This document shows positions 1-7,924 of a stretch of 12,340 nucleotides of DNA, piece after piece. A program made the position numbers and the translations under genes. Below the pieces are notes generated by a model, which saw nothing but the letters and a program-made list of their open reading frames with translations, was not told where the DNA came from and did not search any database. Source of the DNA: Bacteroidetes bacterium UBA4009. GTDB lineage: Bacteria; Bacteroidota; Bacteroidia; NS11-12g; UBA9320. The stretch's first letter is position 1. Every line of letters begins with the position of its first letter. The stretch covers positions 1 through 12,340 of the forward strand of contig DGBH01000091.1 in assembly GCA_002384205.1 (NCBI GenBank). The letters are read 5' to 3'.

Positions 1-1408
1 CTTTTTTAATACCATCTCTAAAACGGAAAGGACTTGTGAATTCACCTTCGACCAAAACTGCTGCTATCTGATTTCCTTTATTAAAATTAGCAGGATCCGG
101 GGTAATCTTCAACAAATCTAAGGATATGAGTACAGGATTATGTGCAACCCTGCTCTTGGGTGAAGATCGAAGAAGGACAGTATGTTTAAGTGCCTTACGA
201 GTGGTAGTATCCAAGGTACTACTGTATTGTCCCCAAACATTTTCTAGGTTTTTAGACACCGGGTTATCATCCACGGCGCTATATAGCGGATAGAACATCC
301 AAGGAAAAAATCCAGGTCGGTTAGTTTGTTGATTTATAGCTGGAATGCCGTGGCATTGTAAATCTTGGACCAATGTAGGCTGAACTTTTACCCCATAGTG
401 AAAAAGCAAGTCATCCAAATTATGGCTGTGATTAATTGTCGAAACTTGACCATACTTAGCGACTGAATCCATTTCGGCGAGGAGGTTTTCAACTAAAAAA
501 ATCACCCTTCCACCATTCATCACATATTGATCTAAAACATACTTTTCTGGCTCAGTGAAGGGTTTTGTAGGTTTGGCTATAACTATGCCGTTAAATTTTT
601 TAAGTTCTCTAATTAGGCCTTCTACTAGAATAGTAAAAACAGGTTTGTCAGGTTGAGCTACTACATCTTTAGCAAATATTTTATAGCAATTCGAATCGGA
701 TAGGTTTAAATTGATCTGGTTAATACTATAATATCCGCTTAGTTCTTTACCGATATCTGCTGTTTCAAGAGCGGTTAGCTCGCCATGGCCCGTAGTAAAG
801 CCTAATTTTACATCTTTTCCCACAATCGCCTTTCTGATGGCATTCCCTATTTCATATTCTAAAAGTTCAATGGAGCCATTTATTTCTTCTTCTAGTGGTT
901 TTCCGAATTCTCTTTTTAGCAAGTTAAAAGGATATTCCTGTCCTTTGTAAAATACTATACCCGCAGGAATTATATATTTTTCAGATGGAGCTTCATCTGG
1001 TGCTGTTTCCGCTCTTTCAATTCGCAAACCTTTCCCGTAGATTTCTCCTAAGATTTTTTCTTTGTCCTTAAGCTCCATGTCTTCCAGTACGTCTTCAAAA
1101 TCAAAACTAATCTTTCCGGAAGAAGTTAATCTATACTCATTGAGCATATCCCTTGTCGCCGATTGCAACCTTTTATAGTCCACAGGGATGTCGCCATCCA
1201 AGAAAACGGTAATATATAAATCGTCTTCAATCTTATCTATCAACTTTTCTGTAGAGTTCGATAGCGTAAACCTTCCTTCTTTCGTCAGATCTAACCTGGT
1301 ATAAAATGAATCGGCAAGTATATTCAGTAAAATTATACTCATAAAACCTATGCCCATTTTCTTAATTAGCATACCTTTCCGAGTGTTGGTTTTAATCCTT
1401 TTTACCAT
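1..1408 (-). CDS. gldG: GldG, gliding-associated ABC transporter auxiliary protein (partial, 3' end beyond window)
   Basis: The frame stays open from the ATG at 1406-1408 to the left edge, giving 469 residues. The family is usually somewhat over 500, so the C-terminal part, normally including a second membrane helix, is missing. A basic N-terminus (residues 1-17) is followed by one hydrophobic helix (about 18-34), then a large, probably periplasmic region. Seen motifs include LTKEGRFTLS (41-50), typical of the start of the GldG/ABC-auxiliary region, and TTGHGE (205-210), typical of its central domain. In Flavobacterium johnsoniae GldG works with GldF and GldA in an ABC-type complex linked to gliding; its exact role is unsettled and it is not part of the core T9SS machinery. 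The start overlaps the gldF stop by 7 nt (ATGGTAA), which indicates translational coupling and fixes the start. M13 or M18 are less likely starts because they would remove the basic flank of the helix. Confidence 0.93.
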   Translation of the reverse strand, partial: MVKRIKTNTRKGMLIKKMGIGFMSIILLNILADSFYTRLDLTKEGRFTLSNSTEKLIDKIEDDLYITVFLDGDIPVDYKRLQSATRDMLNEYRLTSSGKISFDFEDVLEDMELKDKEKILGEIYGKGLRIERAETAPDEAPSEKYIIPAGIVFYKGQEYPFNLLKREFGKPLEEEINGSIELLEYEIGNAIRKAIVGKDVKLGFTTGHGELTALETADIGKELSGYYSINQINLNLSDSNCYKIFAKDVVAQPDKPVFTILVEGLIRELKKFNGIVIAKPTKPFTEPEKYVLDQYVMNGGRVIFLVENLLAEMDSVAKYGQVSTINHSHNLDDLLFHYGVKVQPTLVQDLQCHGIPAINQQTNRPGFFPWMFYPLYSAVDDNPVSKNLENVWGQYSSTLDTTTRKALKHTVLLRSSPKSRVAHNPVLISLDLLKITPDPANFNKGNQIAAVLVEGEFTSPFRFRDGIKK

Positions 1409-2130
1409 TTTCTACTATCCAACGTTAAATATGTTAAACCTAAAAAAAAGGTAATCAATGACCCAAAATACACTAGATCCCGAGTATCTACCACTCCTCT
1501 GCTTATAGAATCATAATGATATTGAATACCAACTGATTGCACAATGCTATCGTTACTTCCAAATAAGTTAAGATTACTTAGCTGCTGAAAACCAACATAA
1601 AAAAAGAAACAAAGAACCATGCTAAAAATAAACGCCACGATCTGATTAGGCGTAATAGCAGAAGCAAAAAGACCAATGGCGGCATAACACGCGCCCAATA
1701 AAATAAGTCCAATGTATGAGCCCCAAGTTGCTCCAACGTCAATATTTCCTTTAGGTAAACCAAGTTGGTAAATCGAATAAAAATAAATAAAGGTTGGCAC
1801 TATGGCAAAAAATACTAAAACAACTGCGGCAAAATACTTACCTAAAATAATACTTAGGTCTGTAAGGGGCTTAGTCCCCAAAATTTCATAGGTACCTTGT
1901 TTTATCTCTTCAGAAATAGCTCTCATGGTAATGGCTGAAATAAGAAAAATAAAAATCCACGGCGCCATGTAAAACAACACATCTAAATTGGCATATCCTA
2001 GGGTAAGCACATTCCCATCGGCAAAAACCCAGGTAAAGAGCCCATTAAGCAATAAGAATACGATAATGACAACATATGCTATTAGCGAACTTAAGAAGCT
2101 TCGAATTTCTTTTTTAAATATGCTATACAT
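1402..2130 (-). CDS. gldF: GldF, gliding-associated ABC-2 type permease
   Basis: This 242-residue inner-membrane protein is of normal length for GldF. Six hydrophobic segments are visible at about residues 13-36, 51-69, 96-118, 135-158, 163-182 and 219-237, the usual ABC-2 permease topology. Between helices 2 and 3 lies EEIKQGTYEILGTKPLT (74-90), the conserved cytoplasmic stretch of ABC-2 permeases that contacts the ATPase. RGVVDTRDLVYF (211-222) before the last helix is also typical. GldF should pair with GldA, encoded just upstream, and GldG, encoded just downstream. It overlaps gldA by 8 nt and gldG by 7 nt, so all three are probably made in coupled fashion. The transported substrate is unknown. 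Some relatives are annotated only as general ABC-2 permeases, but the gldA-gldF-gldG order makes GldF the firm choice. Confidence 0.94.
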   Translation of the reverse strand: MYSIFKKEIRSFLSSLIAYVVIIVFLLLNGLFTWVFADGNVLTLGYANLDVLFYMAPWIFIFLISAITMRAISEEIKQGTYEILGTKPLTDLSIILGKYFAAVVLVFFAIVPTFIYFYSIYQLGLPKGNIDVGATWGSYIGLILLGACYAAIGLFASAITPNQIVAFIFSMVLCFFFYVGFQQLSNLNLFGSNDSIVQSVGIQYHYDSISRGVVDTRDLVYFGSLITFFLGLTYLTLDSRKW

Positions 2131-3037
2131 TTTTGGTCAACTGATGAAATACGTTTTCTAAAGATTCTGACAACTCTATTTGTTCCGTAATAATTGTATT
2201 TGAGGCAATGGCAAATTTAAATAATAGCTCGGCTAAGTCTGTTCCATTGCTTGCCGTAACCTCATACACATTGGTCTCCATACTAACGACAGCTTCAACA
2301 CCTAACTGACCTTTTAATTTGGTAATTTCAATGGTATCTCTAAATTTTACGCGAATTGTTTTAGAGGCATTCTTTAATCTATTTTTAATATTACCCACTT
2401 GGTCATCGGCAACAATCTTACCCTTATTTATAATAATAACCCTACTACACATAGCTTCCACCTCCTGCATAATATGAGTAGATAGAAGAATAGTTTTATT
2501 CTTACCTAATTCTACAATCAGCTTTCGGATTTCCGTCATTTGATTTGGATCAAGACCTGAAGTTGGCTCGTCCAAGATTAACACATCCGGATTATTAAGC
2601 AATGCCTGAGCGAGTCCCACACGCTGCTTATACCCTTTAGATAATTGGCCTATTTTTTTTTTTCTTTCTAGCGCCAATCCTGTTATTTCTATAACATGTT
2701 CGATGGCCTCTTTGGCATTTTTAATTTTGTAAATATCTGCATTAAACTGTAGATATTCCTTGATATACATTTCATTGTACAAGGGATTAAGTTCAGGCAA
2801 ATAACCTACACGTTGTTTTATTTTGAGTGGCTCTTTTGCAACATCCATACCCAAAATACTTGCGTTGCCAGAAGTTTGAGGAATGTAGCCACTCAATATT
2901 TTCATCGTGGTGCTCTTTCCTGCTCCGTTAGGACCTAAAAACCCAACTATTTCACCTGCGCCAATGCTAAATGAAATACCGTCAATGGCTTTTTGAGCTC
3001 CATAAACTTTGGTAAGATTTTTAATCTCTATAGACAT
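2123..3037 (-). CDS. gldA: GldA, gliding-associated ABC transporter ATP-binding protein
   Basis: This 304-residue cytoplasmic ATPase would energise the GldF/GldG complex. All ABC elements are present: Walker A GPNGAGKST (35-43), YLPE with Glu82 at the Q-loop position (a normal substitution in the ABC-2/NatA-like branch), signature LSKGYKQRV (132-140), Walker B VLILDEP (152-158), D-loop SGLDP (160-164) and H-loop His188 in LSTHIMQEVEA. The C-terminal 90 residues form the usual extra domain of this branch. Length and motifs closely match GldA of Flavobacterium johnsoniae as I recall it; there gldA lies apart from gldFG, whereas here they are contiguous. The gene starts 3 nt after the stop of the T9SS cargo gene and overlaps gldF by 8 nt. 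An A11 tract encodes the end of R125, K126-K128 and the start of I129, just before the signature motif; a one-base slip there would truncate the protein. Confidence 0.93.
   Translation of the reverse strand: MSIEIKNLTKVYGAQKAIDGISFSIGAGEIVGFLGPNGAGKSTTMKILSGYIPQTSGNASILGMDVAKEPLKIKQRVGYLPELNPLYNEMYIKEYLQFNADIYKIKNAKEAIEHVIEITGLALERKKKIGQLSKGYKQRVGLAQALLNNPDVLILDEPTSGLDPNQMTEIRKLIVELGKNKTILLSTHIMQEVEAMCSRVIIINKGKIVADDQVGNIKNRLKNASKTIRVKFRDTIEITKLKGQLGVEAVVSMETNVYEVTASNGTDLAELLFKFAIASNTIITEQIELSESLENVFHQLTKNV
2653..2663 (-). repeat. A11 homopolymer inside gldA
   Basis: The coding strand has eleven consecutive A (eleven T on the plus strand), spanning AGA AAA AAA AAA ATA (R125 to I129). It is the longest single-base run I saw in the window. 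With ten A the frame reads TAG straight after the three lysines. With twelve A it reads AAT AGG CCA ATT ATC TAA. Both outcomes end before the ABC signature motif at residue 132. Confidence 0.9.
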
Positions 3038-3040
3038 AAA

Positions 3041-5938
3041 TTAATGTGCAATCATCACGTTAAAGCTAAGTGCTTTTTCGTCCGCAGAAATAATCACGCG
3101 ATATAATCCAGCTGGTAATTCTTTTACATTTATCTTTTCCATACCATTAAATGATCTGTTGCTATAAACTGTTTTACCTAAAGCGTCCATTATGCTTATA
3201 GCACTTTTAGTCAACTTGCTGCCTCCTTCTATGTGAAGCAAGTCATTTACAGGATTTGGGTATACACTATAACGAACACCATTGATCTGATTTATCTCTG
3301 CTGTTTTATTAATATATATTTCGGCATAGGCAGAGCAACCGCTACTGTCCAATACAGTAACAGAATATCTTCCGGTATCTGTAACTTGTAAAATTTCAGA
3401 AGATGCTCCTGTGCTCCAAGTATAAGACTTAAAGCCTGCACCGGGGGTAAGATCTAAAACTCCGCTTGCGGGTATTTTAGTCTCAGCACCAAGCGATATA
3501 GTAGGACTTTGTGATAATGTTACATTTACGGTATCTCTGAATTCGCACATGTTATCGTCTACTATTTTTAGGTGATAAATACCCACCATATCAATCGTTA
3601 AGTTTTGATTTGTCGAGCTATCTGACCAAAGGTAATTTTTCTTTCCTGACGGACCCGTAATGGTATAATTTATCTCATCGCAAAAGCCGAGATCCGCGCC
3701 TAAACTAAATGCCGAACTCGAGAAAAATGAAATATCTACAGTATCATAACTGGGACAACCAAAACTATTATACGCTTCTGCCCAATATTTTCCAGCAATA
3801 TTTACCGTTTTGCTTGCCAATGCAGACGACACATTATTCCATTTATAAAATTTAAGTGCTGATGGTCCAAAAATGGTATAATTAGATCCAGGACAAACCA
3901 ATGTGTCCGGACCAAGAGAAAAAGGAGAATTGGGAACAGTTAAAATCTCTATATTGTTAGTGAATTTACATCCAAATGAGTCTACCACACTAAGTTTATG
4001 AATTTTAGAAACATTTGTAGTATAGCTACTAGAGCCCGTACTAACGTTATTCCACATATACGTCTTCATATTAAGCGGACCGTTAAGTGTTATCATTAAA
4101 TTTTCACAAATCGTCGTATCGACTCCCAAACTAAATTGAGGAAGTGCTTTTTGTACGACGCTAAATGTATCTCTGTACGTACATGAATTATTATCTATAG
4201 TAAACAGACGTATATTAGGAGACGTAACCTTAACATAGATAGAAGGTTGAGTTACTTTACCCGTTGGGGTATTCCACTCATAATAATTCATTCCGGAGGT
4301 CGCAGTAATTAAAATACTGTCTCCGATACACACAAAAGTGTCGCTAATTGGGGTTACATTTAATTTTTGATTTACCTTTAAATATACCAGCGCTGAATCT
4401 GGAGTGCATAAGCCGTCTGCTGAAGACACCACTAATTTATACAAGGTAGATGTCGAAGGGGATACTGATGGATTTGCCGAACTACTTGAAAAACTAGCCC
4501 CACTTATGGAAGTCCAGCTATACTGATATCCGCTTATGGATTGTCTCCCTAAACTTATAGATTCGTTTCCGCATATAGAAAGCGAATCCCCACTTGTTCT
4601 AGCTTCTAATTGACAACAAAGTACTGTGTCATTATTCGAAACACTACTGCGTGTAAACAATGCCCCGCCGTAGATAGTGTATGATGCGCTATTCGCAAAA
4701 ATACCGGAACTCACTGTTAGTGTCCCAAAATTAATATTGTCTTGAGAGAATCCACATTGGTTATCAAATAATTCATTCAATTTAGAAATATAAATATCTT
4801 CTGTATTGGTTCCGCCTAAAGAATAACCTGAAGAAACCAAGGTGTATCCCGTAAGCTCCCTGCCCGCTAGAATTGCTCTTGAGTTAGCATCTGAATCACT
4901 TCCACCAATCACAAAGGCAAGGTTTGCGGCACCTGTCGCAGGGTCATATTCAAAAACATAAGCATCGCGAGGACTTGAGGTGCCAACCGTTGATGAACTC
5001 AACAAAATTTTTCCATTTGCCAAGAGTTTTAAACTTTCAAGTCTGTCATCATCTAATCCACCTAGCCATCTAGAATTTGAAGCACTAAAATTTGAATCTA
5101 ATGCTAAAATCATTCCGTTGGCGCCCATACCAACACCATTTTGAGTAGAACCTGCTACATAATATGTTTTTCCTGGAGCTAAAATTATGGCAGTTCCTTC
5201 ATCGTCTGTCGACGTTCCGATATTTCGTATTCTTAATATCGCACCTGTGGTATTGAGTGCCATAATACTTAAGTCTTTGTCTCCTGAACTACCCACATTT
5301 GTTGAGTCATTGGCCATGCTGCCTACTACCACGATTCTGTTTAAATCATCCTCAATTATGGCATTCCCAATATCATCACCATCACCTCCATACGTCTTTA
5401 CCCAGAGAGCTGCCCCAGAACTATTAAATCTCGCTACCACTATGTTAAGATCCATAGTATCCATCTTCATATAACCAGTTAAATAATATTCACCTGATTT
5501 ACTCTGGATAACATCCGTTGCCCGCTCCATGCTATCACTTCGGATGTACTGTGTCCACTCCTGTACTCCTGCAGAACTGATTTTGGTAATAAATATGTCA
5601 TCATCCCCTTGACCGGTTAGACTATCTGAGTAACCGCAAATTATAGCTCCACCGTCTGTGGTAGGTTTCATATTTGTACCCACATCATTACCCGTACTTC
5701 CATAGGTATATGACCATTGAGTAGCACCTAAACCATCGGTCTTGGTAACCTGAAAATCCTTTTTACCTTGACCACTACTATTTGTTGTGCTAAGAATGTA
5801 ATAATCACCCGAAGTATTTTGAAATACCGCTTGTAATTGATCTGTAGAGTCGTTATTTATAACTCTAGTAAATGTGGTGTTTTGAGAGAATCCCAAAAAA
5901 GAAAAGGCCATTAAAATGGCAACTAAAAATTGTTTCAT
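3041..5938 (-). CDS. Large exported protein: seven-repeat propeller, six Ig-like repeats, T9SS type A sorting domain
   Basis: This 965-residue protein begins with a Sec signal peptide (residues 1 to about 18: MKQ, hydrophobic core, GFSQ). Residues about 22-375 hold seven divergent repeats of roughly 50 residues with the pattern G..W...YGG...D.G..I....DGG.I..G, best read as a seven-bladed beta-propeller of the SBBP/delta-60-like kind. Residues about 447-877 hold six Ig-like repeats; several open with SLG.D and contain a Y.W core. Five have a cysteine pair (C456/C511, C537/C586, C611/C657, C682/C728, C753/C798); the sixth keeps only C868. Residues 888-965 (YSVYPNPVNDLLHI through LPAGLYRVII) are a type A T9SS sorting domain. 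The protein should cross the outer membrane by T9SS and then be anchored or released. Binding target and activity are unknown, and no enzyme motif was seen. It lies 36 nt after an FMN reductase gene and 3 nt before gldA. Confidence 0.9.
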   Translation of the reverse strand: MKQFLVAILMAFSFLGFSQNTTFTRVINNDSTDQLQAVFQNTSGDYYILSTTNSSGQGKKDFQVTKTDGLGATQWSYTYGSTGNDVGTNMKPTTDGGAIICGYSDSLTGQGDDDIFITKISSAGVQEWTQYIRSDSMERATDVIQSKSGEYYLTGYMKMDTMDLNIVVARFNSSGAALWVKTYGGDGDDIGNAIIEDDLNRIVVVGSMANDSTNVGSSGDKDLSIMALNTTGAILRIRNIGTSTDDEGTAIILAPGKTYYVAGSTQNGVGMGANGMILALDSNFSASNSRWLGGLDDDRLESLKLLANGKILLSSSTVGTSSPRDAYVFEYDPATGAANLAFVIGGSDSDANSRAILAGRELTGYTLVSSGYSLGGTNTEDIYISKLNELFDNQCGFSQDNINFGTLTVSSGIFANSASYTIYGGALFTRSSVSNNDTVLCCQLEARTSGDSLSICGNESISLGRQSISGYQYSWTSISGASFSSSSANPSVSPSTSTLYKLVVSSADGLCTPDSALVYLKVNQKLNVTPISDTFVCIGDSILITATSGMNYYEWNTPTGKVTQPSIYVKVTSPNIRLFTIDNNSCTYRDTFSVVQKALPQFSLGVDTTICENLMITLNGPLNMKTYMWNNVSTGSSSYTTNVSKIHKLSVVDSFGCKFTNNIEILTVPNSPFSLGPDTLVCPGSNYTIFGPSALKFYKWNNVSSALASKTVNIAGKYWAEAYNSFGCPSYDTVDISFFSSSAFSLGADLGFCDEINYTITGPSGKKNYLWSDSSTNQNLTIDMVGIYHLKIVDDNMCEFRDTVNVTLSQSPTISLGAETKIPASGVLDLTPGAGFKSYTWSTGASSEILQVTDTGRYSVTVLDSSGCSAYAEIYINKTAEINQINGVRYSVYPNPVNDLLHIEGGSKLTKSAISIMDALGKTVYSNRSFNGMEKINVKELPAGLYRVIISADEKALSFNVMIAH
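3308..4600 (-). repeat. Six Ig/PKD-like protein repeats (residues 447-877 of the T9SS cargo)
   Basis: Units of about 65-75 residues lie at roughly 447-523, 526-598, 602-667, 673-738, 745-808 and 814-877. Units 3 to 6 share the opening SLG.(D/E)T or SLGAD, then a cysteine (absent in unit 6), GP, a Y.WN/WS core, and a closing D..GC. Such stacks often form a stalk that holds an N-terminal domain away from the cell surface. Confidence 0.7.
4814..5875 (-). repeat. Seven propeller-type protein repeats (residues 22-375 of the T9SS cargo)
   Basis: Seven units begin near residues 22, 68, 121, 173, 230, 283 and 334. Recurring elements are a WxxxYG-like strand, an acidic D.G/D..A turn, and a GGxIxxG or GExYLTG strand. 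The units are diverged at protein level, which argues against recent duplication. The count of seven fits a closed seven-bladed propeller; the fold itself is inferred. Confidence 0.65.
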
Positions 5939-5974
5939 GTTGCTTGACTATTTAAGTCCGCAAATTAAAAGTTT

Positions 5975-6544
5975 TCAGCTAGTTGCGTGCCATCTTTTTG
6001 CAACTTTAAGAGAATAATCTATAAAGGCCTTAAAACCCTGGTTAAACTTCTCATTATCAAGTAGATTGCCTTCAACATCAATACATGTAGTTACTTCCTG
6101 TGCTTCAAATGTGCGAGGGCTGGTTATGCTATTTAGGTCAAATACATTAAAAATTTTGTTGAAAACGTACCCTAATTGTACCGCGGGCATTCTTCCTCCT
6201 CTTCCAGTACTAACACCCACCGTAGCAACCACTTTATTATCAAAAATATGCTTGTATGTATTACCCGCCAGTTGATGAATAGTATTAATTACCTCTGCAC
6301 TAGGAAACCAATTATACTCTGGGGTAAGTACAATTAGTAAATCTGAGTTGTCTACTGCATCGATTAACTCCTTCTGAAAACTTGTTTCTTGGCCCAAAAC
6401 AATATACTGATCTGAAAATGATGGAATATCATACATCTGATAATCGATTATAGTCGTTTCTATGTAAATCTTCTTAATAGCCTTGGCTACTCTCAACGTA
6501 TTATTCCCCTTTCTGGCAGATCCAGATAACACTGTTATTTTCAT
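5975..6544 (-). CDS. NAD(P)H-dependent FMN reductase family protein (flavodoxin-like fold)
   Basis: This 189-residue cytoplasmic protein has the size and motifs of the NADPH-dependent FMN reductase / chromate reductase-like family. The N-terminal strand MKITVLSGSARKGNNT (1-16) is the FMN phosphate-binding loop. LTPEYNWFPSAEVINTI (73-89) is the family's central PEYN motif, with the following loop contacting the flavin. VSTGRGGRMPAVQL (111-124) is the usual third flavin-side segment. Such proteins use NAD(P)H to reduce bound FMN and then quinones, metals or azo compounds; the natural substrate cannot be read here. The gene overlaps the upstream membrane-protein gene by 4 nt (ATGA), and another flavin-protein gene lies two genes upstream, so a shared redox role is plausible but inferred. 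The frame ends with TGA, 36 nt before the T9SS cargo gene, the widest gap in the minus-strand run. Confidence 0.87.
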   Translation of the reverse strand: MKITVLSGSARKGNNTLRVAKAIKKIYIETTIIDYQMYDIPSFSDQYIVLGQETSFQKELIDAVDNSDLLIVLTPEYNWFPSAEVINTIHQLAGNTYKHIFDNKVVATVGVSTGRGGRMPAVQLGYVFNKIFNVFDLNSITSPRTFEAQEVTTCIDVEGNLLDNEKFNQGFKAFIDYSLKVAKRWHATS

Positions 6545-7074
6545 TTTCCTAATTTTATGAACGTTGCAATGCCTTTTACACTTTTAAAATTACGACCAAA
6601 ATCAATAAACCACCAAGACGCAAATGGCTTACTATGGATGGCGTATACATTTCCATTTGCTGTAATTTCAATTTTATCTGCGTTCAATAAATGCACTTTT
6701 CTACGGGCAAGAAGTGAAGCTCCAACTAGTCGGACATCTTTATATTTAGTATCTGCATTTAAAAACTCCTCCAAAATAGGTAATGAACAATCACCTTCGA
6801 CAGAAACGAGTTGATCTGCCTTCATAAAATTTTCATCTGGCGCTCCTTCGATCTCTTCAAAACTAACCGCATGATATAGTGAAATCAAAAATGCTAACGC
6901 AAACGAAATGAAGATTGCTACGCTCATGTTATTTTGAATAAACGTGAAGCCGTATTTCCAACCACCTTCCTTGGCTAAAACCCCAACAGTGACTACAGGT
7001 AGGACAACTAAGCCTAAACGCAGTATATAGGAACAAATAATGACAAACTTGAATAGGAATTTGGATAGATTCAT
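6541..7074 (-). CDS. Unrecognised two-helix membrane protein
   Basis: I do not recognise this 177-residue protein. Two hydrophobic helices are visible (about residues 10-34 and 50-68), separated by a short loop (KEGGWKYGFTFIQ). A soluble C-terminal domain of about 105 residues follows. It begins with an acidic stretch (FEEIEGAPDENF, 72-83) and ends with an aromatic-rich part, FASWWFIDFGRNFKS (151-165). With a short N-terminal tail both ends would face the same side, probably the cytoplasm. No catalytic or metal-binding motif stands out. The ATG follows the stop of the flavin reductase-like gene directly (TAAATG), and its own stop overlaps the FMN reductase start by 4 nt, so it is very probably a real, co-translated gene. 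Its position between two flavin-linked proteins suggests a membrane partner for one of them, which is inference only. Confidence 0.8.
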   Translation of the reverse strand: MNLSKFLFKFVIICSYILRLGLVVLPVVTVGVLAKEGGWKYGFTFIQNNMSVAIFISFALAFLISLYHAVSFEEIEGAPDENFMKADQLVSVEGDCSLPILEEFLNADTKYKDVRLVGASLLARRKVHLLNADKIEITANGNVYAIHSKPFASWWFIDFGRNFKSVKGIATFIKLGK

Positions 7075-7923
7075 TTATAATAGTTTAGATAGAACAGCAT
7101 ATGCCGTAATTGGTTTATTAGCAGTTAATAATTGCTTGGCAAATCGGATACTAAGATTTTCAGATAAATTGGTAAGTTCATGAGTCATCTCTTCATCGTT
7201 TGGAATTGACTGTAAATTCCCTAAGATTCCCAAGTCATTGCCTGTAAGTTCTTTACACATTTTTATTTTAGCTGGAAGTGCATCTACTCCAATCCCAATT
7301 GCGGTTAGCGGTTTGTCCACTTCGAATAATGACTCACCGTTTGCTCGGCAATACCAATTGCCACCCATCCTACTCACCAAATCAATCTTTTCTTGATCAA
7401 TCATTCCTTTTTGATCCAAAACACTTTCACTGATGTGGATTTTTAAAACCTCACAAATAACTAGATTTCCTGCACCTCCATTTTCACCTAATTCCTTCAC
7501 TTCTAAAACTTTACACTCTAATTGAACGGGTGATTCTTTCACTCTAAAGGGACGAATAGTATCGGAAGCAACCGGCGTAAATCCGGCTTTTTCAAATTCA
7601 TCTACCCCAGCTTCAAAGGGAGAACTTGCCAAACTCATCTGATGCACCATATCATAGGTAACCACGTTTATAACCACTTCTGCTACTTCCTTTACGTTGT
7701 TATGAGTATCCTTGGTAGTATTCATTCGGCCACTTCTTGCAGGCGAGAAAATAAGAATCGGTGGATTCGCACTGAATACATTAAAAAAGCTGAACGGCGC
7801 TAAGTTTCTATTCCCCTCCTTATCTACTGTGCTCGCAAAAGCAATAGGACGAGGACCTATACTTCCCAGCAAATACTGATGCAATATGGGAACAGATAAT
7901 TCTTTAGGATCGAGTGATACCAT
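7075..7923 (-). CDS. Flavin reductase-like, FMN-binding split-barrel protein
   Basis: This 282-residue protein belongs to the flavin reductase-like split-barrel family (DIM6/NTAB type). The conserved N-terminal region SIGPRPIAFASTVD (21-34), then NLAPFSFFNVFSANPP (40-55), forms the FMN-binding barrel. KDTHNNV (71-77) and EAGVDEFEKAGF (104-115) are further family motifs, and GGNWY (187-191) closes the barrel domain. Members bind FMN and either supply reduced flavin to a partner enzyme or act on small substrates. A C-terminal extension of about 75 residues (206-282), mostly helical in character, lies beyond the barrel and may serve dimer or partner contacts. The start is 1 nt after the tyrS stop and the stop abuts the next gene's ATG, so expression is tied to the tyrS transcript. 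Substrate and partner are not identifiable from sequence alone. Confidence 0.88.
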   Translation of the reverse strand: MVSLDPKELSVPILHQYLLGSIGPRPIAFASTVDKEGNRNLAPFSFFNVFSANPPILIFSPARSGRMNTTKDTHNNVKEVAEVVINVVTYDMVHQMSLASSPFEAGVDEFEKAGFTPVASDTIRPFRVKESPVQLECKVLEVKELGENGGAGNLVICEVLKIHISESVLDQKGMIDQEKIDLVSRMGGNWYCRANGESLFEVDKPLTAIGIGVDALPAKIKMCKELTGNDLGILGNLQSIPNDEEMTHELTNLSENLSIRFAKQLLTANKPITAYAVLSKLL

Positions 7924-7924
7924 T

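Noticed and set aside
1578..1763. Short second frame within gldF
   Set aside because: It is a hydrophobic shadow of the gldF membrane segments in another frame on the same strand.
2783..2801. Glutamate instead of glutamine at the GldA Q-loop
   Set aside because: YLPE is the usual form in this ABC-2/NatA-like branch, so it is not a defect.
5187..5474. Plus-strand open frame inside the T9SS cargo gene
   Set aside because: It lies fully antisense to a well-supported repeat protein, has no recognisable domain and no promoter; it is a mirror frame.
5939..5974. Possible promoter for the T9SS cargo gene (TTAATTTG on the minus strand)
   Set aside because: It differs from TAnnTTTG at the important second base and has no -33 element; the gap is only 36 nt.
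6066..6814. Plus-strand open frames opposite the FMN reductase and the two-helix membrane protein
   Set aside because: They are antisense to coupled minus-strand genes, short, and without motifs.
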